Positions 16,098 through 24,570 of a stretch of DNA of 64,000 nt are shown piece after piece. The stretch lies in assembly GCF_900100335.1 (NCBI RefSeq), contig NZ_FNFE01000002.1, positions 372,001 through 436,000 of the forward strand, read 5' to 3'. This DNA is from Natronorubrum texcoconense (GTDB taxonomy: Archaea; Halobacteriota; Halobacteria; Halobacteriales; Natrialbaceae). The translations under genes were made by a program, and so were the position numbers. Position 1 is the stretch's first letter; each line of letters opens with the position of its first letter. The notes below the pieces were generated by a model. The model saw only the letters and a program-made list of their open reading frames with translations. It was not told the DNA's origin and ran no database searches.

Positions 16098-17531
16098 ATG
16101 ACAACGGGCCTAGAAGATGTTGGCTCCGAGGAGTGTTCCGATCCGAAGGAGGTCGAGGACTCCTCGAGTCACTGTCACGGCGGTGAGCAAGCGGAGCTAA
16201 CGGATCGCAGACTGATGACCGACGGCGGTCAAGCGGAGATGGCAGACGAGGACGCCGAAGAAGAATCGGCCGAGGAAGAATCGACCGAAGTGGAAGAAAC
16301 CGGTGAGGGTGACGACGCTTCGACCGACGAGGAAACCGAAGAGAGCGAAGACGAAACAGAAGCCCAAGAGGAGGGCGAAGAAGACGAGAGCGAAGCCGAA
16401 GAGCAGGAAGTTGACGAAGCAGAGTCTGAAGACGAAGAAGATGAGAGCGAAGCCGAATCTGAGGACGAAGAGACAGCAGCGGAAGAAACCGAGAGCGGCG
16501 ACGAAGCGGACGAAACGGAAGAAGCGGAAGAGCCGGAAATCTCGGACGAAGAAGCCGAAGAACCGGAAGTAGCGGCCGAAGCAGCGGACGAAGAAGGTGA
16601 GGAGGAGGCAGAAGCCGAAGAAGACGAGGACGAACTGGACGCCACCGGCGACCTCGTCGAAGACGACCGTGAGGAGGGCCACGCCGACGACGCCGAAGTG
16701 GTGTACGAGAGCGACGACGCCTCCGGCGTCCTGCACCTCGACCTCGACGGGCTGTTTCTCGACCTGCTCGGTCTCGAGGTCAACCTGAACCCGGTTACGC
16801 TCGATATCTCGGCCCGCCCCGGTGAGAACAATCTGCTCGGGAACCTCCTCTCTGCGGTGACGGGTCTGCTGGACGGACCCGGTGCGATGCTGGACAAGGC
16901 GAAGTCGCTGCTGAAGAAGCCGCTGGAACTGCTCAAAAAGGTTCCTGGGAAGGCGAAGGAGCTACTCAGCGGTCTGCTCGAGAAACCGAAGAAACTGCTC
17001 AGCGGTCTGCTCGAGAAGCCGAAGAAGTTCCTCAGCGGATTGCTGAGCAAACCGAAGGAACTGTTGAGCAAGCTCCTCGGAATCGGTGGCGAAGAGGCAG
17101 CAGACGAAGACGCTGCGGCGGACGAAAAAGGTGAGGAGGAAGCCGAATCCGGCGGTCGCCTCTCCTCGCTCGCGAGTTGGCTGAAGGGAATCGTCAGCAA
17201 GCCCGTCGAGTGGCTCCGCGGGCTCTTCGGCGGTGCAGACGAGGAGCCGGCCACCGAAGATGAAGCAGAAGCCGACAAGGGCGAAGAAAGCGACGCCGAG
17301 CCGGCGGACGAAGAGGAGACTGCAGAAGAGGAGTCTCCGGGACGGATCTCTGCGGCGACAAGTTGGCTGAAGGAGAAGCTACTCGGCCTCGTCCCTGGAC
17401 TCCCAGTCGAAGACCTCGTGGCGGCGGTCGTGAGCCAGGTAATCGAACAGGTGATCGAGCAGTTAGAACCGGACGACCAACAGGACGAATCGGGTGACCA
17501 GCCCGAGGCACAATCACAGGAGGCAGCCTAA
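16098..17531 (+). CDS. ultra-acidic protein with LNLDL-type domain and Lys/Leu amphipathic repeats
   Basis: 477 residues in distinct blocks. 1-47: N-terminus with HCH (25-27). 48-200: almost uninterrupted Asp/Glu/Ser/Ala, built largely on GAA codons. 211-260: a compact hydrophobic domain (VLHLDLDGLFLDLLGLEVNL, NLLGNLLSAVTGLLDG) resembling a segment I remember from many bacterial secreted hypothetical proteins. 268-328: 11-residue repeats of KPKKLLSGLLE type, cationic and amphipathic. 353-378 and 415-433: Trp-containing amphipathic helices. 436-456: hydrophobic helix. There is no signal peptide. An alternative ATG lies at 16215. It is first in a four-gene run; no known family covers the whole protein. 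Confidence 0.75.
   Translation: MTTGLEDVGSEECSDPKEVEDSSSHCHGGEQAELTDRRLMTDGGQAEMADEDAEEESAEEESTEVEETGEGDDASTDEETEESEDETEAQEEGEEDESEAEEQEVDEAESEDEEDESEAESEDEETAAEETESGDEADETEEAEEPEISDEEAEEPEVAAEAADEEGEEEAEAEEDEDELDATGDLVEDDREEGHADDAEVVYESDDASGVLHLDLDGLFLDLLGLEVNLNPVTLDISARPGENNLLGNLLSAVTGLLDGPGAMLDKAKSLLKKPLELLKKVPGKAKELLSGLLEKPKKLLSGLLEKPKKFLSGLLSKPKELLSKLLGIGGEEAADEDAAADEKGEEEAESGGRLSSLASWLKGIVSKPVEWLRGLFGGADEEPATEDEAEADKGEESDAEPADEEETAEEESPGRISAATSWLKEKLLGLVPGLPVEDLVAAVVSQVIEQVIEQLEPDDQQDESGDQPEAQSQEAA
16962..17061 (+). repeat. 33-bp in-frame tandem repeats (three to four copies)
   Basis: Successive units of the form CTGCTCAGCGGTCTGCTCGA plus GAARCCGAAGAA encode the 11-residue unit KPKKLLSGLLE. 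The central two copies are nearly identical at DNA level, while the flanking copies have diverged, consistent with recent unit duplication. Confidence 0.75.
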
Positions 17532-17533
17532 TC

Positions 17534-18076
17534 ATGAGCGAAGAATCTGAATCATCATCGATAGCGCAGCGCATCGATTTCGAAAAAGTCACCGAGAACG
17601 TCGACGTCGACGAACTAATCGAGGGAACCCAGTGGGAAGACGAGATCGACGAGGACCAGCCGCTGGGGGAAGCCCTCGGCGGACAGATCGGTGCGCTCGT
17701 CGGCCGAAAGGTCGGCGAGTCCATCGGGCGGACGATCGGCGATATGGTCGTCGACGAACTCCTCAGCCCCGACGAGGAGCCCGAAATTGAGGCCGACGAA
17801 GACGATGACGAAGAGGCGGACGAGGAAGAAGCGGAAGACGAAGATGCCGAAGAAGACAGCGACGACGAGGAAGCGGAGTCCGACGACGAAACTGAAGACG
17901 AAGAAGAGGAAGAAGCCGACGAGTCCGAAGCGGAAGAGACGGACGAGTCCGCGGACGAAGGCTCCGAGGAGGACGACGAAGCGTCGGCAGACGAGGGTGA
18001 GGAGGACAGCGACGACGACTCGAGCGGGGAGACAGAGGCCGGAGACGACTCAGCGGAAGAGGACGAGGAGGAGTGA
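17534..18076 (+). CDS. glycine-zipper ultra-acidic protein (paralogue A)
   Basis: 180 residues. After a short acidic start comes VTENVDVDELIEGTQWEDEID (about 19-39), then a perfect glycine zipper with Gly at 45, 49, 53, 57, 61, 65 and 69, the other positions being Ala, Leu, Val, Ile, Ser and Arg. From about 79 to the end it is nearly pure Asp/Glu/Ser/Ala. GxxxG zippers mediate tight helix packing in membranes or amyloid-like assemblies. The N-terminal half aligns with the next gene, so they are tandem paralogues. It starts two bases after the stop of the previous gene. No function is known. Confidence 0.75.
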   Translation: MSEESESSSIAQRIDFEKVTENVDVDELIEGTQWEDEIDEDQPLGEALGGQIGALVGRKVGESIGRTIGDMVVDELLSPDEEPEIEADEDDDEEADEEEAEDEDAEEDSDDEEAESDDETEDEEEEEADESEAEETDESADEGSEEDDEASADEGEEDSDDDSSGETEAGDDSAEEDEEE

Positions 18077-18133
18077 CCATGGCGACGAACCACCCTTCCG
18101 ACGCGGAAACGAGTGCCCGTCGAGGTGTAGCCC

Positions 18134-19138
18134 ATGAGTGACGGCGGGCTCAAAGAGATGGTCGCCCGGGAGGTAAGCGACCAGATCGACGTGGCCGATC
18201 TGCTCGGCGACGGGAGCCTCGAGGACAACATCGACGGCGGCGACATCGGCGCCGCGGTGGGTCGCGAGTTCGGCGAGCGCGTCGGTCGTGAACTCGGCGC
18301 CTCGATCGGCCGCGGGATCCACGAATCGATCGCCGCGGGGATCGAGGAGGAGAAAGACCGCAAGGAGGTACAGTCGGACCTCAAGTCGGCGATCCGCGAC
18401 GGTATCGCGGAAACGGTCGAACAGAACGAGGCCAAGGAGTCAGTCAAGTCGCTCGCCCAGAGCGCGACCGAGGGAAGCGATCTCGAGGGACTCCTCGAGA
18501 GCGACTCCGAAGCGGAATCGGAGTCCGAGAGCGACGGCGAATCCGAGGAGACGGAGTCCGATGCGGCGGACTCGATCGAGTCGGTCGTCGAGGAGGTCAG
18601 CGAGAGCAGCGGACTCGACGAGTTCCTCGAGGCCGACGAGGCGTCCGAGGAGGAGGCAGATGCCGAAGACGACGGGGCTGAATCCGAAGACGAGGAGTCG
18701 GATGCCGACGAGATGGACGACGAAGCGGCGGAGGAAGCGGACGTTGAAGACGAGGAGACCGACGCTGAAGACGAAGAGACGGATTCAGCGGACGAAGAGG
18801 GTGACACCGAAGACGAAGCGGCGGAGTCCGAAAGCGAGGACGACGGCGGGGAGGAGTCCGAATCGACGGACGAGTCCGAGGCCGACGACGTCGACGAGGA
18901 GAGCGCCGGCGAGGACTCCGATGCCTCCGTCGAAGATATCGAGGATCTGCGACGAGACACCCTCGAGGACTTCCTCGGCGTCATGTCCTACGAGGATCTG
19001 CAGTCGGTGGCCAAAGACGTCGACGTGAAGGCGAACCTTAGCCGCGAGGAGATGACCGAAGAGATCATCGCAGCGGTGACGGACGAGGACGACGAGTCGA
19101 ACGACGAGAACTCGGAAGCGGAAGCCGAAGCCGAGTAA
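18134..19138 (+). CDS. glycine-zipper ultra-acidic protein with Rho_N/SAP-like C-terminus (paralogue B)
   Basis: 334 residues. N-terminal REVSDQIDVADLLGDGSLED aligns with paralogue A. A glycine zipper follows with Gly at 35, 39, 43, 47, 51, 55 and 59 (seven steps, same number as A), interleaved with Arg/Glu, then a helical segment to about 120. Residues about 123-270 are a Glu/Asp/Ser low-complexity region. About 272-318 is a folded segment (DTLEDFLGVMSYEDLQSVAK, LSREEMTEEIIAAV) that resembles a Rho N-terminal or SAP-like helix-extended-helix domain, which often binds nucleic acid. This suggests a link between a self-assembling module and DNA or RNA; that is inference. Confidence 0.75.
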   Translation: MSDGGLKEMVAREVSDQIDVADLLGDGSLEDNIDGGDIGAAVGREFGERVGRELGASIGRGIHESIAAGIEEEKDRKEVQSDLKSAIRDGIAETVEQNEAKESVKSLAQSATEGSDLEGLLESDSEAESESESDGESEETESDAADSIESVVEEVSESSGLDEFLEADEASEEEADAEDDGAESEDEESDADEMDDEAAEEADVEDEETDAEDEETDSADEEGDTEDEAAESESEDDGGEESESTDESEADDVDEESAGEDSDASVEDIEDLRRDTLEDFLGVMSYEDLQSVAKDVDVKANLSREEMTEEIIAAVTDEDDESNDENSEAEAEAE

Positions 19139-19229
19139 CCGACCGTCGTCCCTCGAGCGTTCACCGTCCGAGATCACCGGTACTGCGAACCGACGGCCGA
19201 ACGCCGACCGACAGCGACAGAGAGACACT

Positions 19230-20300
19230 ATGAGCCAAGACCTCCACGAACAGGTGAGCGAGATACTGCACGACGCCGAGACAGCGAGCGGTTCGATGAT
19301 CACCGACGACGAGTCGGACGGACCCGACCTGCTCGAGACCGCCGAGCGGGCGAGCGACCTCCTCGAGTCGTCCGACCCGGACGACCTCCTCGAGGCGGTC
19401 GGGCTGGACGAACTGCCGGACGGCAGCGAACCCGACTCGCTTCCGGCGGCTATCGCACAGGGTGACCCCGAACAGGTCGAAGAACTCCAACGGCTGCTCC
19501 ACCTCGGAAATCTCGCCGACGGGGACGACGGTGGTGCGCTCGAGGGGGCCGTCGGAGCGATACAGCAGTCGATCGACGACGGCGAGGACGAGGCGACGGA
19601 CGAATCCGCGACGGCGGCGGACGATGGTGGCGACTCCGACGATGCGTCGGAGGCTGACGAAGACGTTGATGAAGACGCGGACGAATCCGAGAGCGAAGAG
19701 GGGGTCGTCCAGAAAGCGGTCGAATCAGTCACCGGCGACGATGACAGCGATGCGTCGGCCGACGGCGAAGCAGACGAAGGTGAATCAGGCGAGGGCGGGA
19801 TCGTCCAGGAGGCGGTCGAGTCGGTTACCGGCGACGACGGTGACGAATCGGAACGCGAGGGTGGCGGGGCTCGAGAGGCCGTCGAATCGGTCGCTGAAGG
19901 TGCCAGCGACGCTCTCGGGAGCGACGATGCGGACGAAGCCGAGTCCGGCGACGAAGACGGCGAATCCGATGAGGAAACGGGCGACAGCATCGGCGACCAG
20001 CTCAGATCGACGATGGAGTCGACGTTCTCGGACGTCGGCGACGACCTCGAGGGACTCCAGGAGCGACTGCAGGAACGGTCTGCTAGCTCCGTCGGCAGCG
20101 AGACCGACGACGCAGACGATGCGGAAGCCGACGAGGAGGACGAAGACGACGGGCTACTCGGCTCGGGACTCGGCTCGGATCAGGACCGCGGGACGTCCTC
20201 CGGCGGGGCGACGCGCCACTCCACGATGGCACCACCGCCATCGGAGCGCGCCGATATGAAAGGGACCGCCCGTCACTCGACGATGCCCGACAAACACTGA
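19230..20300 (+). CDS. ultra-acidic repeat protein with basic RHSTM tail
   Basis: 356 residues. 1-120 is a helical, Leu-rich acidic domain (DLLETAERASDLLESSDPDD, QVEELQRLLHLGNL). Then come three repeats separated by acidic linkers: VVQKAVESVTGDD at 159-171, IVQEAVESVTGDD at 191-203, and a worn AREAVESVAEG at 214-224. A further helix lies at about 253-283. The C-terminus switches to basic character with RHSTM twice (329-333 and 348-352) around APPPSERADMKG. The tail looks like a short recognition or packaging peptide. It closes the acidic cluster; there is no homologue I can name. Confidence 0.7.
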   Translation: MSQDLHEQVSEILHDAETASGSMITDDESDGPDLLETAERASDLLESSDPDDLLEAVGLDELPDGSEPDSLPAAIAQGDPEQVEELQRLLHLGNLADGDDGGALEGAVGAIQQSIDDGEDEATDESATAADDGGDSDDASEADEDVDEDADESESEEGVVQKAVESVTGDDDSDASADGEADEGESGEGGIVQEAVESVTGDDGDESEREGGGAREAVESVAEGASDALGSDDADEAESGDEDGESDEETGDSIGDQLRSTMESTFSDVGDDLEGLQERLQERSASSVGSETDDADDAEADEEDEDDGLLGSGLGSDQDRGTSSGGATRHSTMAPPPSERADMKGTARHSTMPDKH

Positions 20301-20387
20301 TCGTCACCTCGAGCCACACCGCACACCGCGTGTAGCCGGCACAGGACCGCTGAACCCTTATCCGCCGTCCCGACGTTCGGAACGAAT

Positions 20388-20864
20388 ATGAGACACGTTA
20401 GCGAGACGCAGGTCCACGAGTGGCTGGACGAGACGGCGATTCGCGACGTGACCGCCCACACCGACGAGGAGACGGCGTTCAACCTGCAGGTCGAACTCTC
20501 ACAGCTGCCGGTCCACGTCATCAAGGAAGGCGAGTGGGATCCGGTCAGAATCGTCGGTCGGAGCGGCTTCGACACCGAACGGACGAAAGACCTCCTCCGG
20601 GACGATCAGCGGCGAAGCGAACTCCTCGAGTACGTCGGACCGATGCTGGCGGCGACGCCCGGGTTCTACACGTTTCTCGACTCGGCGGGGGAGTCCTGCC
20701 AGCTTCGACGCGCCGAGACCGTCCAAGTCGAGTACCGGCTCTACCCCGACGGGGCCAGCCAGCAGGCGCTGATGGACGCCGTGATGGCCATCGCGACGAG
20801 CATGCGCTACGTCAGAAACGTCGTCGCGGTGGTCGGCGCTCGAGCGCCGGCAGACGACGAGTGA
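20388..20864 (+). CDS. YbjN / secretion-chaperone-like protein (possibly DUF2299)
   Basis: 158 residues. The alternation of an N-terminal helix (VHEWLDE), beta-strands (NLQVELSQLPVHVIKEG, VRIVGRSGF), a long helix and a C-terminal helix (ALMDAVMAIATSMRYVRNVV) fits the YbjN/type III chaperone-like fold; DUF2299 is the archaeal family I think of, with limited certainty. It has its own probable promoter (CTTATCC near 20357, about 30 bases before the ATG). It is therefore likely a separate unit from the acidic cluster, though adjacency may be meaningful. Confidence 0.6.
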   Translation: MRHVSETQVHEWLDETAIRDVTAHTDEETAFNLQVELSQLPVHVIKEGEWDPVRIVGRSGFDTERTKDLLRDDQRRSELLEYVGPMLAATPGFYTFLDSAGESCQLRRAETVQVEYRLYPDGASQQALMDAVMAIATSMRYVRNVVAVVGARAPADDE

Positions 20865-20900
20865 CGGAGGACCACGTGAGTCTCGGCACGGCGAGTCAGA

Positions 20901-21119
20901 TCAGTCGTCTTGCTTCCAGTCGTCGATGAAGAGCCGAACCCCCATGATAGGGATGAACAGGAAAAACGCGAGCATCACCGCGCCGACGAACACGGCGTTG
21001 ACGAACCGCGGAGAGAGTTCGAGCGAGACGGTCCCCCACGCGATGAGAAATCCGCCGCCAAGCGAGACGGCCACGAGGACGAGCAGATCAGTCCGAGTTA
21101 CCGGGACTTCCTCGGTCAT
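20901..21119 (-). CDS. small two-TM membrane protein
   Basis: 72 residues, MTEEVPVTRTDLLVLVAVSL onward, with two hydrophobic helices (LLVLVAVSLGGGFLIAWG and AVFVGAVMLAFFLFIPIMGV) and a charged C-terminus (DDWKQDD). An upstream in-frame ATG at 21143 lies inside the TATA-like sequence supplied by the adjacent repeat, so 21119 is the better start: the TATA box then sits about 25 bases upstream, a leaderless arrangement. Function is unknown. Confidence 0.65.
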   Translation of the reverse strand: MTEEVPVTRTDLLVLVAVSLGGGFLIAWGTVSLELSPRFVNAVFVGAVMLAFFLFIPIMGVRLFIDDWKQDD

Positions 21120-21144
21120 AGCTGCGTCTACGTCCCGCGGCATA

Positions 21145-21228
21145 TATAGTAGACACTGAAAGTCAATGCACACCCGGTCGCTGGACAGCGTTGCGATCGG
21201 TGTGTAAATCGTTTCAGTGTCTACTATA
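21145..21228. mobile_element. 84-bp MITE-like element with 17-bp perfect terminal inverted repeats
   Basis: Left arm TATAGTAGACACTGAAA at 21145-21161 and right arm TTTCAGTGTCTACTATA at 21212-21228 are exact reverse complements. The 50-base interior also has an imperfect inner inverted pair (GCACACCCGGTC and GATCGGTGTGT). There is no coding capacity. Size and structure fit a miniature inverted-repeat element mobilised by a full-size insertion sequence elsewhere. No clear target-site duplication is visible. Its left end provides a TATA-like sequence to the neighbouring minus-strand gene. Confidence 0.7.
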
Positions 21229-21319
21229 GTGCGACGAGGTTTCGGCCGAACCCGAACGGTCGCGCCGGTGTGCTCGCATCGGGCGTAGGGCTTTGGTTCA
21301 GCGGGGCAAACGAGCAGGC

Positions 21320-21757
21320 ATGTACGACGCGATCCTCGTCGCGACGGACGGGAGCGAGACGGCGGCCGAGGCCGTCGAACACGCGATCGAACTCGCCCGA
21401 CAGGTCGACGCCACGCTGAGCGCGATCGCCGTCCTCGAGAGCCGAACCGAGTACGACAACGCCATCGTCGATCCAGAGACGGTCGATCGACGACGCCGGG
21501 AGCAGGCCGCGGCGACGCTCGGAGAGATCGTGGAATCCGGAGACGACGCCGGGGTCCAGGTCGAGACGGCGATTCGGAACGGCGTCCCGTCCGAGGAGAT
21601 CGTCGCGTACGCCGACGAGCAGGCTGTTGACGCGATCGTTATCGGGGCGCGCGGCCGCTCGTCGCTCCGCGGCGCGCTCCTCGGAAGCACCGTCGACCGG
21701 GTGGTCAGAACCGCGCCCCAAGCGGTACTGGTCGTCGGTGGTGACAGCAGCCAGTAA
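21320..21757 (+). CDS. universal stress protein (UspA family)
   Basis: 145 residues from ATG 21320 (MYDAILVATDGS); upstream in-frame codons are not typical. The UspA fold has the ATP-binding signature GARGRSSLRGALLGS (G-2x-G-9x-G-S) and a C-terminal APQAVLVV strand. These nucleotide-binding dimers are linked to stress or energy-state responses. About 90 bases downstream of the MITE. The next gene is a second, degenerate Usp. Confidence 0.9.
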   Translation: MYDAILVATDGSETAAEAVEHAIELARQVDATLSAIAVLESRTEYDNAIVDPETVDRRRREQAAATLGEIVESGDDAGVQVETAIRNGVPSEEIVAYADEQAVDAIVIGARGRSSLRGALLGSTVDRVVRTAPQAVLVVGGDSSQ

Positions 21758-21816
21758 CGCCTCGACTCGTTGTCGGAGGCCGAACATTTACCTCGAGTGT
21801 CGTCGCAGATAGTGGC

Positions 21817-22311
21817 ATGACGTTACTCGTCCCCTTCGATGCATCGCCGCTCGCGAGCAAAGCGCTCGAGAAAGCCTCGACGTTCGGCGACCTCCTCGAC
21901 GAGGAACTCGTCGTGCTGACGGTGATCCCCGACGACGCGGAGTACGCGAGAGATCGAGGGTGGATTACGGAGGGAGAGCCGTTCAACGCCGACGCCATCG
22001 AAACGGGTATTCAGAACCGAGCGAGCGAGATCGCACCGGAGGCGACCTACCGGACGGAGCGCGTCAGCTCCGACGAACCGACGGCGACGTCGACGACGAA
22101 CGTCGTCCGAGAGATCAGGCGTATCGCCGCCGAAATCGGTGCCTCGGTGGTGTTCATCGGCTCGGAGAACGCCGGCTCGGTGATCGCCCCGCAGTCGAGC
22201 GTCGGCAACCCCGTCGCCAGCGACCACCGCTACGACGTGTACGTCGTCCGCGAACCCGGCGGAGAGATCGATCCCGCGGAGCTGGCGGACATCGACTCGA
22301 CGATCGACTGA
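21817..22311 (+). CDS. UspA-like protein with degenerate ATP loop
   Basis: 164 residues starting MTLLVPFDASPLASKALEKA, the first strand-helix of the UspA fold. The second half has VVFIGSENAGSVIAPQSSVG, where the normal G-2x-G-9x-G-S phosphate loop is not well preserved, so ATP binding is doubtful. HRYDVYVVREPGG forms the last strand. Follows the first Usp by 59 bases and precedes acs, suggesting coupling with acetate metabolism, an inference from order only. Confidence 0.8.
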   Translation: MTLLVPFDASPLASKALEKASTFGDLLDEELVVLTVIPDDAEYARDRGWITEGEPFNADAIETGIQNRASEIAPEATYRTERVSSDEPTATSTTNVVREIRRIAAEIGASVVFIGSENAGSVIAPQSSVGNPVASDHRYDVYVVREPGGEIDPAELADIDSTID

Positions 22312-22418
22312 GCCGACGAACGCCCGACCCGTCCACCGAGGCACGTCCTCGGTCGAAGCGAGAACGGGAGGGTAGAAACCCCAGGCTGCGCAGCCGAGAT
22401 CCACAGACGGGAGGAACG

Positions 22419-22426
22419 TTTATTCC
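22419..22426 (+). promoter_or_regulatory. acs: TATA-like box of the first acs
   Basis: TTTATTCC ends 27 bases before the ATG at 22454, the spacing of a leaderless haloarchaeal promoter. Confidence 0.5.
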
Positions 22427-22453
22427 GCTGACTGTCCTCGGTTCGAACGTACT

Positions 22454-24430
<1,977 letters not shown>

Positions 24431-24442
24431 GCTGATTTAGAA

Positions 24443-24475
24443 CCTGTTTCGCTGATTCAAATGAGGCGAAACGGG
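24443..24475. promoter_or_regulatory. 10-bp inverted repeat between acs and the Bat-type regulator
   Basis: CCTGTTTCGC at 24443-24452 and GCGAAACGGG at 24466-24475 are complementary except for one G-T pair, with a 13-base spacer. It lies just after the acs stop and before a TATA-like AATTATATT (24539-24547) that precedes the regulator ATG at 24571. It may be an mRNA 3' hairpin or an operator. Confidence 0.4.
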
Positions 24476-24570
24476 ATAGCGAGCCGATGGCGGTGGAAGA
24501 ATCGCGTTCCGAGTTGTAATCGACGGGAGCGTCGATAGAATTATATTCGCGCCACTTGAACGAGCGAACA

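Noticed and set aside
16962-17061. CRISPR array
   Set aside because: The repeats are in-frame coding units with no spacers; no CRISPR array was seen anywhere in the window.
18079-18141. 20-residue frame starting MATNHPSDAE before paralogue B
   Set aside because: Too short and overlapping the next start; could be a leader but nothing supports it.
17194-18984. 596-residue Ser-rich minus-strand frame
   Set aside because: Antisense shadow of the Asp/Glu codons of the acidic cluster; no start context and no domains.
24556-24570. Upstream TTG start for the Bat-type regulator
   Set aside because: ATG 24571 fits the TATA spacing and the protein's usual start.
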